From NCBI GenBank assembly GCA_963578825.1, contig CAUZDW010000008.1:69176-133175 (forward strand): 64,000 nt of DNA, read 5' to 3'. Below the pieces are notes generated by a model. It was not told the origin of the DNA. It saw only the letters and a list, made by a program, of their open reading frames with translations, and did not search any database. A program made the position numbers and the translations under genes. The DNA comes from JAJDNS01 sp963578825. Lineage in GTDB: Bacteria; Acidobacteriota; Vicinamibacteria; Fen-336. Shown here in pieces: positions 1 to 7,465 of the stretch; the stretch's first letter is position 1, and every line of letters starts with the position of its first letter.

Positions 1-197
1 TCTGCCGCCAGGGCGGAGCTCGTGGCCTTGCCGGAGTCGGGGTCGACCGCGAAGCGGTAGATCCCCCGGCTTTCGCCGTCGGTGTATGTACCGACGTAGA
101 CGACGATCATACCGTCTTCGGGCTCGGGCGCCCGGGCCGACGACCCGGTCGACGCTGCGGCAAGCGCCGCGAGGAGGATGATGGCTGTCTTGTCCAC
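1..197 (-). CDS. Lactonase-family (6-phosphogluconolactonase-like) secreted protein, N-terminal part
   Basis: The gene runs off the left edge, so only about 65 residues are visible. It begins at a GTG at 197 with a short basic start (VDKT), a hydrophobic stretch and an Ala/Ser-rich cleavage region, which reads as a signal peptide of about 23 residues. The mature part carries YVGTYTDGESRGIYRF at residues 34-49, the first-blade signature of seven-bladed beta-propeller lactonases of the Pgl/YbhE type. It lies 68 bases downstream of purE on the same strand and may be the last gene of that transcript. The family hydrolyses sugar lactones; the presence of an export signal suggests a periplasmic role rather than the pentose phosphate pathway. 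Confidence 0.7.
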   Translation of the reverse strand, partial: MDKTAIILLAALAAASTGSSARAPEPEDGMIVVYVGTYTDGESRGIYRFAVDPDSGKATSSALAA

Positions 198-265
198 GTT
201 CGAGCCCTCTCCCGGGCGTCAGGGCTGCCCGTCTCCGTCTTCGTCTTCATATCCAGCGCTCCACT

Positions 266-757
266 CTACTCCAGAGTGGACTGCAAGACCCTGGCGGTCT
301 GCTCCTCGCGAAACGCGCGGAGCTTGTCCTTGAGCGCGGGCCGCGTGAGGGCCAGGATGGCAACGGCGAGGAGCGCGGCGTTGGTCGCACCCGGCTTGCC
401 GATTGCGAGAGTCCCTACGGGGATACCACCGGGCATCTGCACGGTGGCGAGGAGAGAGTCCAGGCCCTTGAGGGATACGCTCTCCATGGGCACGCCGAGG
501 ACCGGAAGCAGCGTGTGGGCCGCGACCACGCCGGCGAGATGGGCGGCGCCCCCGGCGGCGGCGATCATGACCTCGATCCCCCGCTCCTCAGCCGAGGAGA
601 CATACTCGACAGTGGCCGCCGGCGTCCTGTGGGCCGAGAGGACGCGGCACTCGTGAGGAACACCGAAGCTGGCGAGGGTGTCCCTTGCGCGCTGCATCGT
701 CTCCCAATCGGACGTGCTGCCCATGACGATGCCCACCAGGGGTGACTCGGAGGTCAT
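266..757 (-). CDS. purE: N5-carboxyaminoimidazole ribonucleotide mutase PurE
   Basis: PurE converts N5-CAIR to CAIR in de novo purine synthesis. The 163-residue length is normal for the class I bacterial enzyme. Visible signatures are GSTSDW at residues 13-18, SAHRTP at 41-46 with the catalytic His43, and GGAAHL at 69-74, all in the right order and spacing. The start ATG overlaps the stop of the upstream cysteine-cluster gene by four bases (ATGA), so the two are translationally coupled. No purK is in the window, so the partner ATP-dependent carboxylase must lie elsewhere or the gene is separated from the rest of the pur pathway. Confidence 0.97.
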   Translation of the reverse strand: MTSESPLVGIVMGSTSDWETMQRARDTLASFGVPHECRVLSAHRTPAATVEYVSSAEERGIEVMIAAAGGAAHLAGVVAAHTLLPVLGVPMESVSLKGLDSLLATVQMPGGIPVGTLAIGKPGATNAALLAVAILALTRPALKDKLRAFREEQTARVLQSTLE

Positions 758-1239
758 CGCGTGGTCGCCGCTCGAGCCTTCTTCCGATGCTTCGACCCGT
801 TCGAGGGGATCACTCCCGGGTGCAGCGCCGGCGGAAGGAACTTCTTCTCGACCTTCTTGTAGACCTTCGGACGATTGTCACGGAGCCACTCGAGGAAGAC
901 GACCGGGTCGCGGAACGTGAGCGACTCGTGATCTTGATCGTTCACCTCGCAGGTTCTGTTGTCGAAGTTCCGGCAGAGATGGGGTCGTGTCTCGTAGATG
1001 CCACACAGGAGGTCGTCGCCGAGATTGCGGCATCGGGTCTCGAAGTGAACAGACCATTCCTTGTTGCCGTCGACATAGACGTACACGCTCTCGTGGTAGA
1101 GGTACCAGAGGATGTCGGTGGCGTAGCGCGCCCTGTTGGGCGTCTCTATCCCCACACCGACGTAGGTGCAGCACTTGGCGCAGTCGGTGCACTCGACGAT
1201 CGCCCCTTCACGGACGACGGGCAACGGGATTCGATTCAC
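754..1239 (-). CDS. YkgJ-type cysteine cluster protein
   Basis: The protein has about 161 residues from the GTG at 1239. This start is chosen because a good AGGAGG lies nine bases upstream; the longer open frame to 1356 has no such site and a low-complexity lead. Cysteines occur as CTDCAKCCTYVGVG near the start, then CRN, CGIYETRPHLCRNFDNRTC, the spacing of the Zn/Fe-chelating YkgJ (UPF0153) family. The C-terminus is Lys/Arg-rich. The biochemical role of the family is not firmly known; metal binding is assumed from the cysteines. It overlaps purE by four bases and is divergent from fabH. Confidence 0.85.
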   Translation of the reverse strand: MNRIPLPVVREGAIVECTDCAKCCTYVGVGIETPNRARYATDILWYLYHESVYVYVDGNKEWSVHFETRCRNLGDDLLCGIYETRPHLCRNFDNRTCEVNDQDHESLTFRDPVVFLEWLRDNRPKVYKKVEKKFLPPALHPGVIPSNGSKHRKKARAATTR

Positions 1240-1401
1240 GGGTTCGTCCCTCCTGCGATGATCCGGGGGTACCGGTGGCGCGCCGCTCGTGCCGCAGCCG
1301 CCCCGCGCCAGCGGACCGTCAGAATAGCATCTCCTGTGCTTGACCGCTCCGCTCACGGTGGTTCTAATAGGCGATCGACCTGCCGAGGAGCCCCCCCCCC
1401 T

Positions 1402-2406
1402 ATGAGCCAGAGACGGGCCCGTATCACCTCACTCGGGACGTTTGTGCCGGAGAAGGTGCTCACCAACGCCGATCTGGCGAAGATCGTCGACACCTCGGAC
1501 GAGTGGGTTCGAACCCGCACCGGGATCGAGCGTCGGCACGTGGTCGAGCCGGGAACGCCGACCAGTGAGCTCGCCGTCTCCGCCGCCCGCGAGGCGCTGC
1601 GCCGCCGGGAGATCGGTCCCGAGGACCTGGACCTCATCGTCGTGGCGACGGTGACGCCGGACATGCTGTTTCCGGCGACGGCCTGCATCGTCCAGGACAA
1701 GCTCGGCGCCGTCGGGGCGTGGGGTTTCGACGTCTCCGCGGCCTGCTCGGGCTTTCTCTACGCGCTCACCGTGGGCGCACAGTTCATCCAGACCGGGACC
1801 CACCAGAAGGTCCTCGTGATCGGGGCCGACGTGATGACCTCGATCCTGGATTACGATGATCGCTCGACCTGCGTCCTCTTCGGGGACGGTGCCGGCGCGG
1901 TGCTCCTCGAGCCAGGTGAGGACGGTTCCGGCATCCTGGACTTCGGCCACGAGGTCGACGGCTCGGGAGCCAGCTTCCTCAACATGCCCGCCGGCGGCAG
2001 CCTGCGGCCCGCGACCCACGAGACGGTCGACGAGAGGCTGCACTACGTCAAGCAGGAAGGGGCAAGCGTCTTCAAATACGCCGTGCGGAAGTTCGCAGAG
2101 TCAGCGGAGGGGCTCCTGCTGCGGAACGACTTCACCGGCACCGACGTGGATCTCTTCGTCGCCCACCAGGCGAACATCCGGATCATCGAGGCTGTCCAGC
2201 GGCGCCTCGGACTCCCGGAGGAGAAGGTCGTGAAGAACATTCACGAGTACGGGAACACGACCGCCGCGACGATCCCGCTCGCGCTGGGGACGGCCCTCGA
2301 ACAGAAACGCGTGGACGAGGGTCACCTCGTTCTGCTCAGCGCCGTCGGAGCCGGCTACACGGCCGGCTCGGTTCTGGTGCGCTGGTCCGGGGTGCCCTGG
2401 GACTAG
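1402..2406 (+). CDS. fabH: Beta-ketoacyl-ACP synthase III (KAS III)
   Basis: FabH condenses acetyl-CoA with malonyl-ACP to start fatty acid synthesis. The 334-residue protein has the full catalytic triad: Cys115 in VSAACSGF, His255 in AHQAN and Asn285 in GNTTAATIP, plus FGDGAGAVLL. The ATG at 1402 matches the family N-terminus (ITSLGTFVPEKVLTN); the open frame continues far upstream but that part is antisense to the cysteine-cluster gene. A GAGGAG lies upstream but is separated from the ATG by ten consecutive C residues, an unusual spacer. It ends four bases into the convergent universal stress gene. A second KAS III lies at 24503. Confidence 0.96.
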   Translation: MSQRRARITSLGTFVPEKVLTNADLAKIVDTSDEWVRTRTGIERRHVVEPGTPTSELAVSAAREALRRREIGPEDLDLIVVATVTPDMLFPATACIVQDKLGAVGAWGFDVSAACSGFLYALTVGAQFIQTGTHQKVLVIGADVMTSILDYDDRSTCVLFGDGAGAVLLEPGEDGSGILDFGHEVDGSGASFLNMPAGGSLRPATHETVDERLHYVKQEGASVFKYAVRKFAESAEGLLLRNDFTGTDVDLFVAHQANIRIIEAVQRRLGLPEEKVVKNIHEYGNTTAATIPLALGTALEQKRVDEGHLVLLSAVGAGYTAGSVLVRWSGVPWD

Positions 2407-2870
2407 TCGCCGTCGACGAACTCGTGCTCGGCGAGGCGGACAGTGAGCACCGGGCATGGCGCACGACGGACCACCCGCTCGGTCGTCGAGCCGAACAGAG
2501 CCTGATCCAGCATTCCCTTACCGTGGGTTCCGAGCACGATCATGTCGACCTCGTTTTCCCCGGCGAAGCGGATGATCTCGGCCGACGGCTTTCCTTGAAC
2601 GACCTGCTCCACGACTTCGACCTTCTTCTCGCGGGCCAGAGTCCCGAGCTTGCCGAGCTCGGTCTTCGCGTAGCCCGAGATCTCCTGGAACACCTCGGCC
2701 ATGGGTACGGGGAAGAGGTCGCTCGCGTAGCCCACGGTGAGGTTCTCGACGACGTGGAGCAGCGCGACCTGAGCCGAGTACTCACGAGCGAAGGAGATCC
2801 CGTAGGTCAGCGCGTGTCGCGCGCTCTCCGAGAAGTCGGTGGGAACCAGTACCTTCTTGAGCTTGATCAC
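2403..2870 (-). CDS. Universal stress protein, UspA family
   Basis: A 155-residue single Usp domain. It opens with KKVLVPTDFSESARHALTYG, the usual first strand and Asp, and ends with the nucleotide-binding pattern GTHGKGMLDQALFGS followed by TTERVVRRAPCPVL, which fits the ATP-binding G-2x-G-9x-G(S/T) subclass. Such proteins bind ATP in the cytoplasm and help survival under stress, but the client pathway is rarely known. Its stop overlaps the end of fabH tail to tail by four bases. It is transcribed away from the small membrane protein at 3037. Confidence 0.93.
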   Translation of the reverse strand: MIKLKKVLVPTDFSESARHALTYGISFAREYSAQVALLHVVENLTVGYASDLFPVPMAEVFQEISGYAKTELGKLGTLAREKKVEVVEQVVQGKPSAEIIRFAGENEVDMIVLGTHGKGMLDQALFGSTTERVVRRAPCPVLTVRLAEHEFVDGD

Positions 2871-3036
2871 TCCCCACCTCCGGTGTGGGCCCCTCTACGT
2901 GGCGGAGCCTCGCAGATTGCGACGCTATTCTATCGTCGGCGCGGGGTGGTCGGAAAGGGCAAAACAGGGGGCGTTTGACGGCGATGGCGGGGCGAGCCTA
3001 TGCTTCGATGATGGCGACGCCAGCGGGAGTGGGCCT

Positions 3037-3321
3037 GTGATCCGCGGGATCATCTACTTGATTTACGGGCTCATCGTGATGTTTCTTTTTCGCCTGGTCA
3101 CCCGCTCGATCGTGCGCTTCTTCGCCGCTCCGGCAGACGTCCAGCGCCGGGAACGCCGGCCCGGGTCCCCGGTCGCCGAGGATCTCGTCCGCGATCCGAT
3201 CTGCAACACGTTCGTGCCCCGATCGCGGGCGCTCACGGCTCTCGTTCAGGGCCACGAGGAGCACTTCTGCTCCGAGGCGTGTCGCGATCGCGCCCGTGCG
3301 ACGGCACCCCGGGCGTCGTAA
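3037..3321 (+). CDS. Small membrane protein with YHS/TRASH-like cysteine motif
   Basis: A GTG at 3037 with a GGGAG upstream gives 94 residues; the frame is open further upstream but there is no good start. One hydrophobic helix (GIIYLIYGLIVMFLFRLV) is followed by a basic linker. The C-terminal half has DPICNTFVPRSRAL...EEHFCSEACRDRA, with Cys, Cys, Cys arranged as in YHS-type metal-binding domains and in PP0621-family proteins. I infer a membrane-tethered metal-binding protein of unknown role. Its stop lies 11 bases before the dinB start, so the two are probably one transcript. Confidence 0.65.
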   Translation: MIRGIIYLIYGLIVMFLFRLVTRSIVRFFAAPADVQRRERRPGSPVAEDLVRDPICNTFVPRSRALTALVQGHEEHFCSEACRDRARATAPRAS

Positions 3322-3332
3322 GACGGGGGGCC

Positions 3333-4559
3333 ATGCCTTCCCCGACGAGCCCGGGACGGCCCCGCTCGATACTTCATCTCGACATGGACGCCTTCTTCGC
3401 GGCGGTCGAGCAACGCGACAGGCCCGAGCTGAAGGGGCGGCCAGTCATCATCGGAGCCGACCCGAAAGGCGGTCGAGGGCGGGGTGTGGTCTCGACGGCC
3501 TCATACGAAGCGCGTCGCTTCGGGGTAGGGAGCGCCATGCCGATCTCGCAGGCCTTCCGCGCGTGCCCGCACGGCGTCTACCTGCCCCCGGACATCGAGC
3601 TCTACTCCCGGGAGTCCCGGCGCATCATGGACATCCTGCGGCGCGTCACCGATCGCGTGGAGCCGGTCTCGATCGACGAGGCCTTCCTCGACGTGACCGC
3701 CGGTGAGCGCGCTTTCGGAACCGGGGAGACCGTGGCCAGGCGGCTGAAGAAGGAGATCCGGGACGAGACCGGCCTCACCGCCTCCGTGGGCGTCGCGACG
3801 TCCAAGCTCGTGGCCAAGGTGGCCTCCGACATGCGCAAGCCCGACGGCCTGGTCGTGGTGGTGCCCGGGGAAGAGGCCGCCTTTCTCGCCCCGCTCCCGA
3901 TGCGACGGCTCTGGGGCGTCGGGCCGAAGATGGAGGAGCGGCTCGCGAAGCTGGGCGTCGTGACCATCGGCGACCTAGCCGCCCTCGAGCACGGACGGCT
4001 CGAGAACCGGCTCGGGACCCACGGCCAGGACCTTCAGAAGCTGGCCCGGGGGATCGACGAGCGAGCGGTTCACGGCGAGTCCGAAGGGGCCAAGAGCATC
4101 GGCCAGGAGCACACCTTCGACACCGACACCGCGGACGCCGAGCGACTCCGCGCGTTACTGCTCTCTCTTGCCGACAGCGTCGCTGCACGCCTGCGCTCCC
4201 ATGGCCTCAAGGGCCGCACCCTCACCCTCAAGTACCGCGACGAGACGTTCCGCACGAGGACTCACGCTCGCACGCTGGGGGCCGGCGTGGACTCCGGCAA
4301 CGCGATCTTCGACGTGATCTTTGCCTTGTTCGAGGACGTTCACGGGGGCAGAAGGGTCCGGCTCCTGGGGATCTACGCATCCCACTTCGGGTCGGGCTCC
4401 CCCCAGCTCGATCTCTTCCCGGAAACGGACGAGTCCCCCGGGGCAGCCGACCGCCTCCGCGACGAGGTCGCCCGACGCTTCGGGAAGGGGTCGCTCACCC
4501 GGGCGAGCCTGGTCGGCCACCGGGAGAGGCGCAATCCCTCCGACCGACCGACCGAGTAG
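3333..4559 (+). CDS. dinB: DNA polymerase IV (Y-family translesion polymerase)
   Basis: This error-prone polymerase copies past damaged bases. The 408-residue protein has LHLDMDAFFAAVE (catalytic Asp17), the steric-gate/fingers segment STASYEARRFGV, and VSIDEAFLDVT with the catalytic pair Asp115 and Glu116. Helix-hairpin-helix (LWGVGPKMEERLAKLGV) and little-finger regions follow, so it is full length. The ATG at 3333 is preferred because homology begins about a dozen residues later; a GTG-rich lead upstream overlaps the previous gene. No LexA-type operator was recognised upstream, so SOS control cannot be claimed. A clamp-binding motif is possible near QLDLF, close to the C-terminus. Confidence 0.95.
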   Translation: MPSPTSPGRPRSILHLDMDAFFAAVEQRDRPELKGRPVIIGADPKGGRGRGVVSTASYEARRFGVGSAMPISQAFRACPHGVYLPPDIELYSRESRRIMDILRRVTDRVEPVSIDEAFLDVTAGERAFGTGETVARRLKKEIRDETGLTASVGVATSKLVAKVASDMRKPDGLVVVVPGEEAAFLAPLPMRRLWGVGPKMEERLAKLGVVTIGDLAALEHGRLENRLGTHGQDLQKLARGIDERAVHGESEGAKSIGQEHTFDTDTADAERLRALLLSLADSVAARLRSHGLKGRTLTLKYRDETFRTRTHARTLGAGVDSGNAIFDVIFALFEDVHGGRRVRLLGIYASHFGSGSPQLDLFPETDESPGAADRLRDEVARRFGKGSLTRASLVGHRERRNPSDRPTE

Positions 4560-4608
4560 GCCACGTCGCTCATCCGCGACGCCTGCGAGGGCGAAGGCCA
4601 GGACCCGA

Positions 4609-5519
4609 CTAGTGTGGCCGCGCCAGCACGGCGAGCGCTGCTGCGCCCAGGCCCAGGGTCTCGCGCCACGGGAGGGACAAGCGATCCCCCGAGAAGAGTC
4701 GGGGCGCCGAGCCTGATGAAGCCATCTCCTGCAACCGGTCGCGAACGTTGTGGAGCTCACGAGCAAGATCGACAGTCGATGCGTAGCGCTCGGCGGGTTG
4801 CTTCTCGAGGCAGCGTTCGACGATCCACCGCGCCGGTGCGGGAAAAGAGGGGTTCAGCGACGAAAGAGGCTCCGGAGGAGCCTCGATGATTGCGGTCAGG
4901 GTCTGGGGCGGACTGTCGCGACGGAACGCCTGCCTCCCCGTCGCCATCTCGTAGACGATCGCCCCGAAGGAGAACTGATCGGACCGGAAGTCCACCACCT
5001 GGCCACGGGCCTGCTCGGGCGACATGTACCCGACGGTGCCAAGGACCGCGCCGTCCGCGGTCCTTGGAGAGTCCGGGCTGGCCGGCCAGGTGGAAAACTC
5101 CGAGCCGAACCAGACCTCTCGATCCCCGGAGGAGTGGCCCGCAGCTTGGCGAGACCGAAGTCGAGGACCTTGACGAGCCCGTCTCCGGTGACCATCACGC
5201 TCTCCGGCTTGAGGTCTCGGTGCACGATCTCCCGGAGGGTCTGTCCCTCGACGAGCTCCATCACGATGTAGTGAAGGCCGGACTCTTCCCCGATCTCGTG
5301 GATCGTCACGATGTTCGGGTGGTTGAGGGAAGAGACCGCTCGGGATTCCTGGGCGAAGCGGGCGAGCCGAATCGGGTCGGACGCGAACCGCTCGGGAAGG
5401 AACTTCACCGCCACGTCGCAGTGGAGATCCTGGTCGTGGGCGCGGAAGACCTCTCCCATTCCCCCGACCCCGAGCTTGCCCGTGAGCTCGTAACGGCCGA
5501 ACCGCATGCCAACCGACAC
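4609..5519 (-). pseudogene. Broken eukaryotic-type Ser/Thr protein kinase
   Basis: The reading frame opens at a GTG at 5519 with GRYELTGKLGVGGMGEVF (glycine loop) and DVAVKFLP (catalytic Lys), then jumps from VEGQTLREI straight to VHRDLKPESVMV, so roughly 25-30 residues of the helical lobe before the HRD motif are absent. After VLDFGLAKLR the sense frame is lost and resumes in another frame as GTVGYMSPEQARG (from about 5067), going on through the kinase C-lobe to ELHNVRDRLQEM. It stops at 4609 inside what looks like the start of a membrane helix (LGLGAAALAVLA), with the usual sensor part missing. Deletion, frameshift and truncation together mean it is almost certainly dead. A perfect inverted repeat lies at the frame break. 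Confidence 0.85.
5039..5067. repeat. Perfect 12-bp inverted repeat, 5-base loop
   Basis: CCAAGGACCGCG at 5039-5050 and its exact reverse complement CGCGGTCCTTGG at 5056-5067 flank a five-base loop. The repeat lies inside the kinase pseudogene, next to the place where the coding frame shifts. There is no T-tract, so a terminator role is unlikely. Confidence 0.8.
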
Positions 5520-5541
5520 AGGTACGAGGGCCCCCTCTCGA

Positions 5542-7308
5542 TTATCTGTAGAGCGCTTCTATGGCGTCGCGATGATTCTCGTGGATCACTCGACGCTTCA
5601 GCTTCATCGTCGGCGTGAGCTCGGAGCTCTCGGTCGTCAACTCCCTGGGAAGCAGCGCGATGCGCTTGATCGACTCGTAGCGGGCCAGACCGCGGTTGAT
5701 CTCTTCGACCTGCCCCTCGACGTACGCCCTGAAGATTGGACAGGCGGCGGCGGCCTCCGGCGTGCGCGCGGGACTCTCTGCCTTCTCCGCCTCCTGGACC
5801 ACCCGGCTCGGGTCCACGGCCAGCAGAGCGACGAGGTACGGGCGGCGATCCCCGATGGCCACCGCCTGGGAGATCGCCGGGATCTGCTTGAGCTTGCCCT
5901 CGAGGAACTGGGGGGCGATGTTCTTCCCGCCGGCGGTGATGATCAGCTCTTTCTTGCGATCCGTGATCCGCACGAAACCGTCGGCGTCGATCTCGGCCAC
6001 GTCGCCGCTGTGGAGCCAGCCCTCCGGCTCGATGACCTCCCGGGTGGCGTCGTCGTTCTTGAAATAGCCCTTGAAGACGTGGGGGCCGCGCACCAGAAGC
6101 TCTCCGTCGTCCCCGAGCTTCATCTCGGTGCCAGGAAGGGGATGGCCGGATCGTCCGGTCCGGTACGCCCGGGGCAGCGAGATCGTGGCCGGGCCCGTGA
6201 GCTCGCTCATGCCCCAGATGTCCATGATCGGGATCCCGAGGCTCAGGAAGAACTCCTGGGTCTCCAGGGCCAGGGGAGCAGCGGAGGCGATGGCGAGTCG
6301 GGTGGCATCCATTCCCAGCCGCGTCCTCACCTTGGAGAAGACGAGGCGATTGGCGAGCCCCCAGGTCCAGGGCCGGCCCTGACCGCGCTGGTCCGCGTAG
6401 CCGCCGGCAAGGCCCACCCGCCTCGCCCAGGCCGCGATCTTCTTCTTCAAGGGAGAACCCTGGGCACCCGCAGCCTGGATCCCGGCCTGGATCTTCTCCC
6501 AGACGCGGGGGACGCCGAGAAAGACGTGGGGACGCACCTCGCGCAGGTTCTCGCCCAGCTTGTCGACGCTCTCCGCGAAGTAAACGCAGGCCCCGGTAGC
6601 CATCGAGAGATATAGGGAGGAAATCTGCTCGGCGATGTGGGAGAGCGGCAGATAGGAGATGAGACGGTCGTCGGAGCGGACCTCGAGCTGCTCGACCATC
6701 ATCTCGGCGATCCAGGCGATGTTCCGGTGAGTCAGCATCACGGCCTTGGGGGCCCCGGTGGTCCCGGAGGTGTAGATGAGCGTGCAGACGTCGTCGGGAC
6801 GGGCCGCAGCCATGCGCGCGTCGATGTCCTTCTCGTCGACCAAGGCGCCGCGCTCGAGCAGCTGGGCCCACGAGAGGGCGTCCGCTCCAGGCGGCTCCCC
6901 TTCCATCAGCACCATGTGCCGAAGCCGCGGCAGCCGGTCGCGTATGGCGAGGAACCTTTCGAGATAGTCGCGGTTCTCGACGATCACGACCACTGCCTCG
7001 GCGTGCTCGGCAATGTAGTGACACTGCTCCGCGGTGTTCGTCGTGTAGACGCCCGCCGGGAGCCCGCCCACCGCCATGGCGGCGGCGTTGGCCACGTACC
7101 ACTCCGGGCGACTGAAGCCCATGATCGCGACGCCCGCTCCCGGGGTCACCCCGAGGGCGACCAGCCCGCGTGCCGCCTGGCGGACGAGCGCCCGGTACTC
7201 GGCCCAGGTGATGGTCTCCCAGGCTCCTTTGTGCTTGTGCCGCATCGCAGGGCGGTCGGCGTGGGCACGAGCGGTCGCCTCGAAGACCTGGAACACGGTG
7301 TCGGGCAT
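5542..7308 (-). CDS. Long-chain fatty acid--CoA ligase (AMP-forming)
   Basis: A full-length 588-residue ANL-superfamily enzyme that activates fatty acids to acyl-CoA through an acyl-adenylate. The P-loop-like YTSGTTGAPKAVMLTHRN is present, then YLPLSHIAEQ, the adenine region WGMSELTGP, GWLHSGDVAEIDADGF and RKKELIITAGGKNIAP, with the catalytic Lys region near the C-terminus (PTMKLKRR). The overall layout is that of FadD15/long-chain ACS with an AMP-binding C-terminal domain. It lies 22 bases upstream of the kinase remnant on the same strand and is divergent from the amidohydrolase at 7466. Substrate chain length cannot be read from the sequence. Confidence 0.94.
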   Translation of the reverse strand: MPDTVFQVFEATARAHADRPAMRHKHKGAWETITWAEYRALVRQAARGLVALGVTPGAGVAIMGFSRPEWYVANAAAMAVGGLPAGVYTTNTAEQCHYIAEHAEAVVVIVENRDYLERFLAIRDRLPRLRHMVLMEGEPPGADALSWAQLLERGALVDEKDIDARMAAARPDDVCTLIYTSGTTGAPKAVMLTHRNIAWIAEMMVEQLEVRSDDRLISYLPLSHIAEQISSLYLSMATGACVYFAESVDKLGENLREVRPHVFLGVPRVWEKIQAGIQAAGAQGSPLKKKIAAWARRVGLAGGYADQRGQGRPWTWGLANRLVFSKVRTRLGMDATRLAIASAAPLALETQEFFLSLGIPIMDIWGMSELTGPATISLPRAYRTGRSGHPLPGTEMKLGDDGELLVRGPHVFKGYFKNDDATREVIEPEGWLHSGDVAEIDADGFVRITDRKKELIITAGGKNIAPQFLEGKLKQIPAISQAVAIGDRRPYLVALLAVDPSRVVQEAEKAESPARTPEAAAACPIFRAYVEGQVEEINRGLARYESIKRIALLPRELTTESSELTPTMKLKRRVIHENHRDAIEALYR

Positions 7309-7465
7309 GAAACCTCCGGCGCAGAGCGTGGTGTGACACAGACACTAGGACCCGTGCAGGGGGGTGTCAAGGGTCAACGCCGATCGGAGGGCGGTTTGGA
7401 CGACTTGGCGCGTGAGCCCGCGGCTCTCGGGTCGAGAGCTATGCTCCGCGGAATCCGGAGGGTCC

